Part shown: in pieces, positions 42,259-50,479 of the stretch
Layout of the letters: the number at the start of each line of letters is the position of its first letter
Position numbering within the stretch: the first letter of the stretch is position 1
Source of the DNA: BS750m-G62 sp964577175
Lineage (GTDB): Bacteria > Planctomycetota > Phycisphaerae > FEN-1346
Reading direction: 5' to 3'
Assembly: GCA_964577175.1 (NCBI GenBank)
Contig: CAZNYC010000004.1
Span: 1-64,000 of the forward strand
Length of the DNA: 64,000 nt
Made by a program: the position numbers and the translations under genes
The notes under the pieces: generated by a model
What the model saw: only the letters and a program-made list of their open reading frames with translations
Databases searched by the model: none
Told to the model about the DNA's origin: nothing

Positions 42259-44487
42259 TCACCCCGGCGGTTCCAGGGGGGCGGTCAGGGCCACGCGCGT
42301 CCCCTGTTCCGGTATCGACCGAATGTCGACGTGTCCTCCGAGATAATCCAGCCGCTCGCGGATATCGAAGAGGCCGAAGCCCCCGCCCACGCCGCCGCGG
42401 TCGCGGGCCGCCTCCGGGTCGAACCCCACGCCGTCGTCCTCCACGACGATGCGGATATGGTCGTCGGCGCGGCTGACCGAGACGGCCGCCCGGCTGGCGG
42501 CGGCGTGGCGGACGACGTTGTGCAGCAGTTCGCGGGCCGACCGGTAGAGGACGGTCCGGACCTCCTCGCTGAGGGGCATGGCCGGGCCGGAGGCTGCCTC
42601 CTCCAGGGCAATCGGCAGACCGTGCAGTTGCTCGGTGCGGTGCACCAGGGATTCCAAGGCGGCCTCCAGCCCCACCTCCTGCAGGATGGGCGGGCTGAGG
42701 TCGAAGACCGTGCTGCGTGTGTGCTCGACGGCCTCGCCGACGAGTTCGGAGACCTGGCGAAACCTCTTGGCCAGGGCCGGGTTGGCCCGGGCCTGCTGCG
42801 CCAGCCCCTGGAGGGTGAGTTTGGCGCTCGCGAGCGTCTGGCCGACCGAGTCGTGCAGGTTGGTCGCCAGGCGCCGCCGCTCGCGTTCCTCCGCCTGGAC
42901 GAGTTCGGCCGCCAGACGCCGCAGGTGTTCATGGTACGCCTCGGACTCGTGCTCGGCCACGATGCGGGCGGTCACGTCCTTGACGTGCTCGATGACGCCG
43001 ACGACCTCGCCGTCGGCATTCCGCAGCGGGAAGGCCGTCAGTTCCAGCCAGCCGGTCGGGTCGTCGATGCAGGGGTACGGCACGACCTCGCTGTGCGTCT
43101 CGCCGGTCTCCATGGCACGAACGGCGGGGCACCAGGGGCAGACGTCGTCGCGGCACTGGAAGACCTCGTAACACTTGTGTCCGACCAGGGGCATGCGGTG
43201 GGCGAAGCGTTCTTCCATCCAGCGATTGACCTTGAGGAGCGTCAGGTCACGGTCGCGGACGGTGATGCCGTCCTGGATGCCGTCGAAAACGGTCTGGAGG
43301 AACCGCTCGTTCTCGCGGAGCGCCTCCTCGGCGCCCCGGCGTTCCGTCACGTCCTGGGCCGTGCCGAACGCCCGCGCCACCGTGCCGTCCTCTCGCGTCT
43401 CGGTGGTGCCGATGGTGTGCATCCACCGCATCTCGCCGTCGGGGCGGAAGAGGCGAAACTCGATGCCGAACGGCGTGCCGTTCTGGAGGGCCCGGCCGAC
43501 AGCGTCGTTCAGGGTGGGCCAGTCGTCCGGGTGGAGGTACCGCTCGTGCTCCTTGAAGGTGGGTTCGGTGCCCTCGGGGTCCAAGCCGAAGATGCGAAAG
43601 ATCTCCGGGGACCACCTCGGCCTTCCCTCTTCGGGCACGAGTTCCCAGTGGCCGACGTGGGCCACGCGCTGGGCCTCGGCGTGGAGGTGTTCGCTCCGCC
43701 GGAGGGCCTCCTCGGCCGTCCGGCGCTCGGTGATGTCCGTGACCATCGCCAGGGCGCCCTCGTAGGTGCCGTCGTCGTCCAGGAGCGGGTTCGTCGAGAC
43801 GAGCGCCCAGAGAGGCGAGCCGTCCTTGCGGCGGAACCGGAACTCGTGCTGTTCGCGAACGGCCTGCCGCCGCCGCTCCAGGTTGCCCTCGGCCTCGGCC
43901 CGGGCCTCCTCGTCCATGAACTCGAAGAAGTGCCGGCCGAGCATCTCGCCGGGCGTCCAGCCGAGCATGTCGGCCATCTGCTCGTTGACCAGGGTGGTCC
44001 GGGACTCGGCGTCGATGACCCAGATGCCATCGTTGGCCGTCTCGAACAGCCGCCGGTACCGTTGTTCGCTTTCCTTCAGCGCCTGCTGGGCCTCGCGTCG
44101 CTCGCGGCGGGTCCGGGCTTCCTCCAGTTCGCGCTCCACCGCCGGCGCCAGGCGTGCGAGGTTGTCTTTCAGAATGTAGTCGTCGGCGCCGGCCTTCATC
44201 ATGGCGACGGCCGTCTCTTCCCCGATGATGCCGGAGACGATGATGAACGGGACGTCCAGGGCGTGCTGCTGGGCGACGTAGAGCGCCTCCTCGCCGCTGA
44301 AGCGGGGCAGGCGGTAGTCGGCCAGGATGAGGTCCCAGTCCTCGGCATCGAGGGCCTGCGCCATCGCCGCGCTCGTCTCCACGCGTTGCCAGGTGACGTC
44401 GAAGCCGGCCTTTTTCAGTTCGCGCACGCTGAGCAGGGCGTCGTCTTCGGCGTCCTCGACGATGAGCATCCGCAGGGGCTCAGCCAT
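42259..44487 (-). CDS. Receiver-PAS3-HisKA_3 histidine kinase
   Basis: 742 residues, soluble. Domains in order: receiver (~5-125, acceptor D in LILADYRLP), PAS1 (~140-265), PAS2 (~270-390), PAS3 (~395-520), dimerisation and phospho-acceptor domain of HisKA_3 type (LATNLHDSVGQTLASAKL) and a NarX-type HATPase (ARELLHNVVRHAAAS, DDGVGFD, GGGFGLFDIRERLDYLGG). PAS3 holds a cysteine cluster, CYEVFQC with CPWC, of the kind seen in other PAS kinases and possibly binding a metal or redox cofactor. Overlaps the preceding regulator gene by 8 bases. Partner of the NarL-type regulator that follows. Confidence 0.9.
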   Translation of the reverse strand: MAEPLRMLIVEDAEDDALLSVRELKKAGFDVTWQRVETSAAMAQALDAEDWDLILADYRLPRFSGEEALYVAQQHALDVPFIIVSGIIGEETAVAMMKAGADDYILKDNLARLAPAVERELEEARTRRERREAQQALKESEQRYRRLFETANDGIWVIDAESRTTLVNEQMADMLGWTPGEMLGRHFFEFMDEEARAEAEGNLERRRQAVREQHEFRFRRKDGSPLWALVSTNPLLDDDGTYEGALAMVTDITERRTAEEALRRSEHLHAEAQRVAHVGHWELVPEEGRPRWSPEIFRIFGLDPEGTEPTFKEHERYLHPDDWPTLNDAVGRALQNGTPFGIEFRLFRPDGEMRWMHTIGTTETREDGTVARAFGTAQDVTERRGAEEALRENERFLQTVFDGIQDGITVRDRDLTLLKVNRWMEERFAHRMPLVGHKCYEVFQCRDDVCPWCPAVRAMETGETHSEVVPYPCIDDPTGWLELTAFPLRNADGEVVGVIEHVKDVTARIVAEHESEAYHEHLRRLAAELVQAEERERRRLATNLHDSVGQTLASAKLTLQGLAQQARANPALAKRFRQVSELVGEAVEHTRSTVFDLSPPILQEVGLEAALESLVHRTEQLHGLPIALEEAASGPAMPLSEEVRTVLYRSARELLHNVVRHAAASRAAVSVSRADDHIRIVVEDDGVGFDPEAARDRGGVGGGFGLFDIRERLDYLGGHVDIRSIPEQGTRVALTAPLEPPG

Positions 44488-44950
44488 CTTGCTCCCTCTG
44501 ACCCGGCGGCACGGGCTGGTTCAGCAGCAGCCAGTACAGCCCCAGGTCATGGACCGCCTTCGCGAACTTCTCGAACTTCACCGGCTTGGTGACATAACTG
44601 TTGCAGCCGTTCTTGTACCCTTCAATCATATCGGCTTCTTCGGTGGAGGAGGTGAGGATGACGACGGGGAGGAGCCGGGTCCGCTCGTCGGCCCGGATGG
44701 CCTTCAGGACCTCGTGGCCGTCCACCTTCGGCAGTTTCAGGTCCAGCAGGACGACTTGCGGCAGGTCGTCCGGGTCGCGGTCGGCGTAGTCGCCCCGGCA
44801 GAAGAGGTAATCGAGCGCCTCCGCGCCGTCGGTCGCCACGACGATCTCGTTCCGCAGATTGTTTGATTGGAGAGCCCGGATGGTCAGGTCGCGGTCGTCG
44901 GGGTCGTCCTCGACGAGCAGGATCGTTTTGGTGTCGGGGGTGCCGGACAT
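44480..44950 (-). CDS. Stand-alone receiver protein (Rcp1-like)
   Basis: 156 residues. A single receiver domain with LLVEDDPDDRDLTIRAL at the start, acceptor aspartate in VVLLDLKLPKVDG, and TKPV lysine; the insertion LDYLFCRGDYADRDPDDLP between strands is typical of the Rcp1-type receivers that serve phytochrome-like and other PAS kinases. No output domain, so it passes phosphate within a relay. GGAGGAG precedes the start. It lies between a membrane PAS kinase (20 bases upstream) and the PAS-HisKA_3 kinase (8-base overlap downstream), consistent with carrying phosphate between them. Confidence 0.92.
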   Translation of the reverse strand: MSGTPDTKTILLVEDDPDDRDLTIRALQSNNLRNEIVVATDGAEALDYLFCRGDYADRDPDDLPQVVLLDLKLPKVDGHEVLKAIRADERTRLLPVVILTSSTEEADMIEGYKNGCNSYVTKPVKFEKFAKAVHDLGLYWLLLNQPVPPGQREQDG

Positions 44951-44970
44951 GGAATGATCTCCTCCGTGGT

Positions 44971-47043
44971 TCAGGTGAGTGTGAAATAGAAGGCGGCGCC
45001 TTGGCCGGGACGGCCTTCGGCCCAGACCTGCCCGCCGTGCCGGTGGACGATCCGCTGGACGGTGGCGAGGCCGACGCCCGTCCCCGGAAACTCCTCCCGT
45101 CCGTGCAGCCGCTGGAACACCCGGAACAACTTGTGCGCGTACGTCGGGTCGAAGCCGACGCCGTTGTCCTCGACGGCGAAGACGGGCCGGCCGTCGGCGC
45201 CGGCGGCCTGGGCCTCTTCGTCGGAGAGGCGGCGGAAGGTGATCCGGGCCGGCCCCGCGGGGCGCGTGAACTTCCAGGCGTTCTCCAGCAGGTTCTGCAT
45301 CACCTGGCCCAGCAGGCGCGGGTCGCCCTCGACCGTCAGGCCGTCCTGGACGTCGGTCTCGACCTCGCGGTCGGGCTCGGTTTCGTGGAGGTGGGTAAGG
45401 ATTGCCTGGGTCTCGGCCGACAGGTCCACGGTCTCGTGACGCATCTCGGCGCGCGTGGCGCGGGAGAGGGTCAGCAGGTCGTCGATGAGCGTGCTCATCC
45501 GCTGGGCGCCCGCCCGGATCCGCCCGAGGTAGTCCCGGCCGGTCTCGTCGAGCGCCTCGGCGTACTCGTCGAGCAGGGCTTCGCTGAAGCCGTCCATCGA
45601 CCGCAGCGGCGCCCGCAGGTCGTGCGAGACGGAGTAGGCGAACGCCTCGAGTTCCCGGTTTGCGGCCGCCAGTTCCACCGTCCGCCGGCGGACGCGCTCT
45701 TCGAGTTCGGCTGCCAGTTGCCGGACCTCCGCCTCGGCTTCCTTCCGCTGGGTGACGTCGGCCGCCATGCTGATGACGACGCGGCGACCGCCGGGCAGCG
45801 GCGGCAGGGGGGCGCTCGAAAAATCCCAGACCCGCTCCGACCCGTCCCGGCACGTGACCGTGTATTCGCCCTCGTCGAGCGCCCGGTCGAGGTCGTACAG
45901 GCGGTCGATGTCGGCCCGGACGCTTCCCTTCCGCTCGCCGTACGCCTTCTCCGTCCAGTCGGCCATGGTGGGGATGTCGGCCAGGGCGTAGCCGGTGATC
46001 TCCGTCCAGGCCTGGTTGACCGTCAGGACCTCGCCGTCCTCGGCGTGGAGCATGACGGGGTAGGGGGCGTCCGCGATGGCCCGGCGGAACCGTTCCTCGC
46101 TCTCGCGGAGGGCCTGCTCGGCCTCGCGGCGTTCGGTGATGTCCGTGCCGTAGACGTTGACGTAACCGGTGTCGGAGACGGGGGCGAACCGCAGGGCGTA
46201 CGTGCGGTCGGCGTGGGCGGCCTCGATGCGGCGGACGTCGCCGGCCGCCAGGGCCTGACGCACCTCCGCCCGCCACGTCTCGGGGGCCGGCCGGTCCGGC
46301 CCGGAATCCAGACCCGCCAGCATCGCCTCGGCCGCCGCGTTGGCGTACAGGACCTTGCCGTCGTCGGCGATGCGGAGGACGGGAGCGGGATTCTCGGCGG
46401 GGAACCGGGCCAGGCTCTCAATCTGCTGCTCGGCCTCGCGCCGGTCCGTCACATCCAGGGCCGATTCCACCACGCCGATCACCCGCCCTGCGTCGTCTCG
46501 CACGGGACAGGCCGAGACGGACCACACGCGGCCCTCCGGCGCGGGCACTTCGCCGGTGCAGGGCTCGCCCGTGCGCAGGGCCTCTCGGACGGGGCATTCC
46601 CTGCACGGCTCGGCGAGCCCGTGATGGACCTCGTGGCATCGGCGTCCGAGCAGTTCGGTCCGGCGGGCCTCGGCGTGTTCCATGGCGGCACGGTTCGCCC
46701 ACCGGATCACGAGGTCCGTGTCCTGGTAGGTGACAATCTCGGCGAGGCTGTCGAGGATGGAGACCTTCCCGCGTTCCGACGCCTCCAGGGTCTGCTTGCT
46801 CCGGCGGAGGGCGTCCTCCGCCTTCCGGCGCCGCCGGATGTGCCACCCCATTGCCCCACCAACGACCAGGAGGGTCACGAGGATGAGCGACCGCACGTAG
46901 AGTTCGTGCGGGGGGATATCCAGCACCAGGAGGTCGAGGAACGGTGCAGGGTGGAAGAAGTAGAACGTCATCGCAGCGTCGGCCACCCAGAGGGCCAGAC
47001 CGATGCCTGCGAACAACAGGAACAGCCGAGGTCCCGCCTTCAT
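44971..47043 (-). CDS. Membrane sensor histidine kinase with three PAS domains
   Basis: 690 residues. Two N-terminal membrane helices (~6-28 and ~52-70) bracket a short outside loop. A PAS domain with a cysteine cluster (RCHEV and PCRECP) follows, then two further PAS domains (~220-330, ~335-455), a coiled coil, HisKA with SVSHDLRAPLRSMDGF, and the HATPase domain (NLLENAWKF, EDNGVGFDPTY, GTGVGLATV). Start at MKAGPRLF; an upstream start is possible but the helix pair begins here. First gene of the four-gene phosphorelay operon, preceded by a good sigma-70-type promoter at 47223-47250. Confidence 0.9.
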   Translation of the reverse strand: MKAGPRLFLLFAGIGLALWVADAAMTFYFFHPAPFLDLLVLDIPPHELYVRSLILVTLLVVGGAMGWHIRRRRKAEDALRRSKQTLEASERGKVSILDSLAEIVTYQDTDLVIRWANRAAMEHAEARRTELLGRRCHEVHHGLAEPCRECPVREALRTGEPCTGEVPAPEGRVWSVSACPVRDDAGRVIGVVESALDVTDRREAEQQIESLARFPAENPAPVLRIADDGKVLYANAAAEAMLAGLDSGPDRPAPETWRAEVRQALAAGDVRRIEAAHADRTYALRFAPVSDTGYVNVYGTDITERREAEQALRESEERFRRAIADAPYPVMLHAEDGEVLTVNQAWTEITGYALADIPTMADWTEKAYGERKGSVRADIDRLYDLDRALDEGEYTVTCRDGSERVWDFSSAPLPPLPGGRRVVISMAADVTQRKEAEAEVRQLAAELEERVRRRTVELAAANRELEAFAYSVSHDLRAPLRSMDGFSEALLDEYAEALDETGRDYLGRIRAGAQRMSTLIDDLLTLSRATRAEMRHETVDLSAETQAILTHLHETEPDREVETDVQDGLTVEGDPRLLGQVMQNLLENAWKFTRPAGPARITFRRLSDEEAQAAGADGRPVFAVEDNGVGFDPTYAHKLFRVFQRLHGREEFPGTGVGLATVQRIVHRHGGQVWAEGRPGQGAAFYFTLT

Positions 47044-47222
47044 CGTCCCCACCCCACGGCGGCTGGCGCCGATGTGTTTCCCCCCAGGTGCCAATCAACC
47101 GGCAGTCGCTCGAAGGCCGTCCCCGGCGAAGTGAAGTCGGAACGGCCTTGCTTGTCGGGACAATGTGTATTGCGTCGCAGTTCGAAGCGGGGTTCAGGGC
47201 GGCGCAATCACCCTTTGCATCC

Positions 47223-47250
47223 ACTATAGCATAGACCAGGCGGATTGCAA
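47223..47250 (-). promoter_or_regulatory. Sigma-70-type promoter of the phosphorelay operon
   Basis: On the minus strand TTGCAA (47245-47250), 16 bases, then TATAGT (47223-47228). Transcription would start near 47216, about 170 bases before the kinase start. Confidence 0.6.
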
Positions 47251-47293
47251 GGGAATCATCGGGATACCGGCCGAGCCCCGCTCAGTCAAGAAT

Positions 47294-48010
47294 CTACAGG
47301 CTGCCCGCGCCGGGAAGCCTTATCTGACGGACGGCTGCACGTACGTCCTCGCCGACGATGCCCGCCCGGAAGTCCGTGGCCGGGTCCTCCGGCACGAGGC
47401 CGAGGACGGCCGCGCCGGTCACCCGCTGGATTTCATCGGGGTTGGTCAGTTCGGCCACATCTTCGGTGTCGCGGTCGTAGCGGTTGATGAGGATGCCCGC
47501 GACCTCCAGCCGCCGCGACCGCAGCACCTCCACCGTCATGGCCGTGTGGTTGATGGTCCCGAGCCCCGGCCGCGCCACCACCAGGACGGGCAGGTTGAAG
47601 CGGCGGGCGAGATCGGCCACGGTCTGACGCGGCGTGACGGGGCACAGGGCGCCGCCGATGCCCTCGATGAGCATCACGTCATGCGCCTGCCGAAGACGGT
47701 GCCAGGACGCCCAGACGGGATGGAGGTCGACCTCGCGTCCGGCCCGGGCGGCGGCGACCGTCGGGGCGAGGGGCTCGGCGAACCGGACCGGCGAAATCTC
47801 CGCGAGCGGTTCGGGGGCGTCGGCCACCTTCGCCAGGAACTCCGCGTCCGGCGACACCAGCCCCTCCCGCCGCCGCTCGCACCCCGTGGCGACGGGCTTC
47901 ATCACGCCCACGTCCGTGCCGCGATCGCGCAGGACCGATGCCAGGGCACCCGTCACGACGGTCTTGCCGACGTCGGTGTCCGTCCCCGTGATGAAGTAGC
48001 CGGCGGTCAT
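47294..48010 (-). CDS. bioD: ATP-dependent dethiobiotin synthetase
   Basis: 238 residues, cytoplasmic. Closes the ureido ring of biotin by carboxylating 7,8-diaminopelargonate with CO2 and ATP. The P-loop is FITGTDTDVGKTVVTGAL. Also seen: GVMKPVATGC (substrate-binding lysine region), LIEGIGGALCPVTPRQTVADLA (the EGxGG block) and LPVLVVARPGLGTINHTAMTVEVLRSR. The start MTAGYFITG lacks a strong ribosome binding site. Lies downstream of bioA with hairpin repeats in the 149-base gap, so the two are probably one operon with some differential expression. bioB, bioF and bioC are not in the window. Confidence 0.95.
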   Translation of the reverse strand: MTAGYFITGTDTDVGKTVVTGALASVLRDRGTDVGVMKPVATGCERRREGLVSPDAEFLAKVADAPEPLAEISPVRFAEPLAPTVAAARAGREVDLHPVWASWHRLRQAHDVMLIEGIGGALCPVTPRQTVADLARRFNLPVLVVARPGLGTINHTAMTVEVLRSRRLEVAGILINRYDRDTEDVAELTNPDEIQRVTGAAVLGLVPEDPATDFRAGIVGEDVRAAVRQIRLPGAGSL

Positions 48011-48036
48011 GGGGTTGGCGTCCTTCGCCTGCCGGG

Positions 48037-48150
48037 TGCCACGGATTGCTCGCAATCCGTGCGCGGCGGGCAGGACTGCCCGCCTCACGGTGCCCACGAC
48101 TGGACACCCCGCTTGTTGGCAGCACCGATTGACAAGCAATCGGTGGCACC
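48037..48150. repeat. Family-2 and degenerate family-1 hairpins in the biotin operon
   Basis: GGGTGCCACGGATTGCTCGC...CCGTGCGC (48037-48062), GTGCGCGGCGGGCAG...CTGCCCGCC (about 48059-48085), and CACCGATTGACAAGCAATCG followed by GTGGCACC (48123-48150). They separate bioA from bioD. Confidence 0.65.
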
Positions 48151-48159
48151 TGCGCAGTG

Positions 48160-49527
48160 TTACGTTGCCTCAGCGATGGCGTCCCGCGCGGTGTCGGTCA
48201 GGCGCTCGAGGTCGGCGTCGCTGATGCAGTACGGCGGCATGAGGATGACGACGTCGCCGAGGGGACGAATCCACACACCGCGACGGATCGCCGCTTCGCA
48301 CGCCCGCGCCGCTCGCCGTTCGCCGGGCGGATACGGCTCGCGCGTGTCGCGGTCGGCCACCAGTTCGATGCCGACCATGACGCCGCGCCGGCGGACCTCG
48401 CCCACGTGCGGCAGGGCGGCGACGGGGGCGAGCCCTTCGGCGAGGCGGTCTGCAATGGCCGAGACACGCGCGAGGACGCCGTCCGTCTCGAAGATACCGA
48501 GGCTCGCCACCCCCGCCGCGCACGCCAGCGCGTTGCCCGTGTACGTGTGGCCGTGGAAGAACGTCCGGTGCTCCGTATAATCACCGAGAAACGCATTGTA
48601 GATGCGTTTCGTGGCCAGGGTGGCGGCCAGGGGCAGGTACCCGCCGCTGATGCCCTTGCCGAGGCAGAGGAGGTCCGGCCGCACGTCCTCGTGTTCGCAG
48701 GCGAAGAAACGCCCCGTCCGGCCGAAGCCGACCGCCACTTCGTCGGCGATGAGCAGCACCCCGCGGCGCCGGCAGGCGTCCGCCACACGCCGCAGGTACC
48801 CGTCCGGATGGGTGATCATCCCGGCCGCGCCCTGGACGAGCGGTTCGAGGATGACGGCGGCCACCCCGTCGCCCTCGTCCTCCAGGAGGTCTTCCATCGC
48901 CGCGGCGCACGCCAGGCCGCACGTTTCCGGCTTCTGGCCCAGCGGGCACCGGTAGCAGTACGGGGCGGGGGCGGCGAGCGTCTCGAAGAGCAGCGGCCCG
49001 TACGTCTTGTGGAAGAGGTCGATGCCGCCCACGCTCACCGCCCCGAGCGTGTCGCCGTGGTACGCCTCGTCGAGGTGGACGAAACGGGTCCGCTGGGGCT
49101 GGGACGGGTCGCACTGCTGCCAGTACTGGAACGCCATCTTGAGGGCGATCTCGACGGCCGTGGCGCCGGCGTCGGAGTAGAAGACGCGGGTCAGGTCGCC
49201 CGGCGCCCGCTGCGCCAGGCTCGCCGCCAACTCGACGGACGGCGGCGAGGCCAGGCCCAGCAGCGTCGAGTGGGCGATGCGGTCCAGTTGCCGCCGCACC
49301 GCCTCGTCGATCTCCCGCCGCCGATGCCCGTGCAGGTTGCACCACAGGCTCGAGACGCCGTCGAGGTACCGCCGGCCGTCGGTGTCCTCGAGATACGCGC
49401 CCTCGCCGGCGGCGATGACGATCGGGTCGCCCTGGACCCAGTCCGCCATCTGCGTGAACGGGTGCCACAGGTGGGCGCGGTCGAGGCGGCGGAGGCGGGA
49501 TGTGCAGTCGGCGTCGGCGCTGGTCAT
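48160..49527 (-). CDS. bioA: Adenosylmethionine-8-amino-7-oxononanoate aminotransferase
   Basis: 455 residues, PLP-dependent class III aminotransferase. Converts 8-amino-7-oxononanoate to 7,8-diaminopelargonate using SAM as amino donor. BioA marks: HLWHPFTQMADW at the N-terminus, DGVSSLWCNLHGH, STLLGLASPPSVELA, FYSDAGATAVEIALKMAFQYW, AYHGDTLGAVSVGG, the PLP lysine block DLLCLGKGISGGYLPLAATLAT and FHGHTYTGNALACAAG. A cysteine-rich insert (CYRCPLGQKPETCGLAC) near residue 195 is not general in the family. Only 7 bases separate it from the SAM hydrolase gene upstream. Length is normal. Confidence 0.95.
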   Translation of the reverse strand: MTSADADCTSRLRRLDRAHLWHPFTQMADWVQGDPIVIAAGEGAYLEDTDGRRYLDGVSSLWCNLHGHRRREIDEAVRRQLDRIAHSTLLGLASPPSVELAASLAQRAPGDLTRVFYSDAGATAVEIALKMAFQYWQQCDPSQPQRTRFVHLDEAYHGDTLGAVSVGGIDLFHKTYGPLLFETLAAPAPYCYRCPLGQKPETCGLACAAAMEDLLEDEGDGVAAVILEPLVQGAAGMITHPDGYLRRVADACRRRGVLLIADEVAVGFGRTGRFFACEHEDVRPDLLCLGKGISGGYLPLAATLATKRIYNAFLGDYTEHRTFFHGHTYTGNALACAAGVASLGIFETDGVLARVSAIADRLAEGLAPVAALPHVGEVRRRGVMVGIELVADRDTREPYPPGERRAARACEAAIRRGVWIRPLGDVVILMPPYCISDADLERLTDTARDAIAEAT

Positions 49528-49534
49528 GGCGGCC

Positions 49535-50350
49535 TCACGGGGCGGGCGGCGGGTGGATGGTGAGGGGCGTGTCGATGCCCGCGCCGAGCCGGACGGCGGC
49601 GCTCTGCTGGTTCACGGCCACCTCGACGAGTCCCGCGCTGCCGATGTAGGCGAGCAGGATGCCGGGCGGCACGTCGCAGTAGGCGCGGCACAGGCCGCGC
49701 ACAAGCGCCCCTTCGATGCGGAGTTCCACCTGCGACGGGTCGAGCCGCTCCAGCATCGAGCCGGGGACGTTCGTCACAAGGTTGCCGAACGGGTCCACGT
49801 ACAGCACCCGGCCGTGGATGGTCCCGCCGTCGCGCTCCGGCAAGGGGAGGTCGACGCGGTCGAAGTCGTCGATGGCCGGGCCGAGGGACGCCAGGTCCAC
49901 GCCGCCCGCCAGGGCCGCCGCCAGCGGGGCGAAGACGTCCCGCCCGTGGAACGTGCTGGAGACGTTCCGGCGGTAATGCCTCTCGTCCTCGACGGCCACG
50001 ACGGTGGCGGGGCCGGCGTCCGGGCCGAAGAGCCGGCGGCCCTGGGCCACGAGCGTCAGGATGCCGTTGTCCGGCGCCACGTAGAGGTGCCCGTTGGCCT
50101 CGGCGGCCAGCACGCGCCGGGTTCCGCCGACGCCGGGGTCGACGACCGTCAGGTGGACCGTCCCTTCGGGGAAGGCCGGCACGGCCGCGGCCAGCATGAA
50201 CGCCGCCGTCCGCACGTCGTGCGACGGGACGCCGTGGGTCAGGTCCACGAGACGGACGCCGGCCTGCCGTCCGAGGATGACGCCCTTCATCTGCGACGGG
50301 TACGTGCTCTCGACGCCGAAGTCCGTAAGCAGCGTGATGATTGGGGCCAT
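49535..50350 (-). CDS. SAM hydroxide adenosyltransferase (DUF62 family)
   Basis: 271 residues, the family of fluorinase and chlorinase relatives that split S-adenosylmethionine to adenosine and methionine with water or hydroxide. Family blocks: ITLLTDFGVESTYPSQMKGVI with the substrate-binding Asp, VDLTHGVPSHDVRTAAF, TVHLTVVDPGVGGTRRVLAAEANG, YVAPDNGILTLV and FHGRDVFAPLAA. The C-terminal beta domain has VLYVDPFGNLVTNV. The fluorinase-specific extended loop is not seen. It is the first gene of the minus-strand unit with bioA and bioD. Co-location with SAM-using BioA suggests handling of SAM or a SAM-derived product, but this link is inference. Confidence 0.92.
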   Translation of the reverse strand: MAPIITLLTDFGVESTYPSQMKGVILGRQAGVRLVDLTHGVPSHDVRTAAFMLAAAVPAFPEGTVHLTVVDPGVGGTRRVLAAEANGHLYVAPDNGILTLVAQGRRLFGPDAGPATVVAVEDERHYRRNVSSTFHGRDVFAPLAAALAGGVDLASLGPAIDDFDRVDLPLPERDGGTIHGRVLYVDPFGNLVTNVPGSMLERLDPSQVELRIEGALVRGLCRAYCDVPPGILLAYIGSAGLVEVAVNQQSAAVRLGAGIDTPLTIHPPPAP

Positions 50351-50479
50351 GGGGCACCTCCTTGTGGGGCCCGATTATCGGGGCGGGCCGGGGGCGGGTC
50401 AAGAGAAGGGCGGTCCGCGGCGTTGACCCGGCCGCCGTCCGCCGGTAGCATGGGGCCGCCCGAGAATCGGAGGTGCCCT

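Noticed and set aside
49535..50350. Fluorinase or chlorinase
   Set aside because: The extended loop characteristic of the fluorinase is not visible and the family as a whole is mostly SAM hydrolases; halogen use is unsupported.
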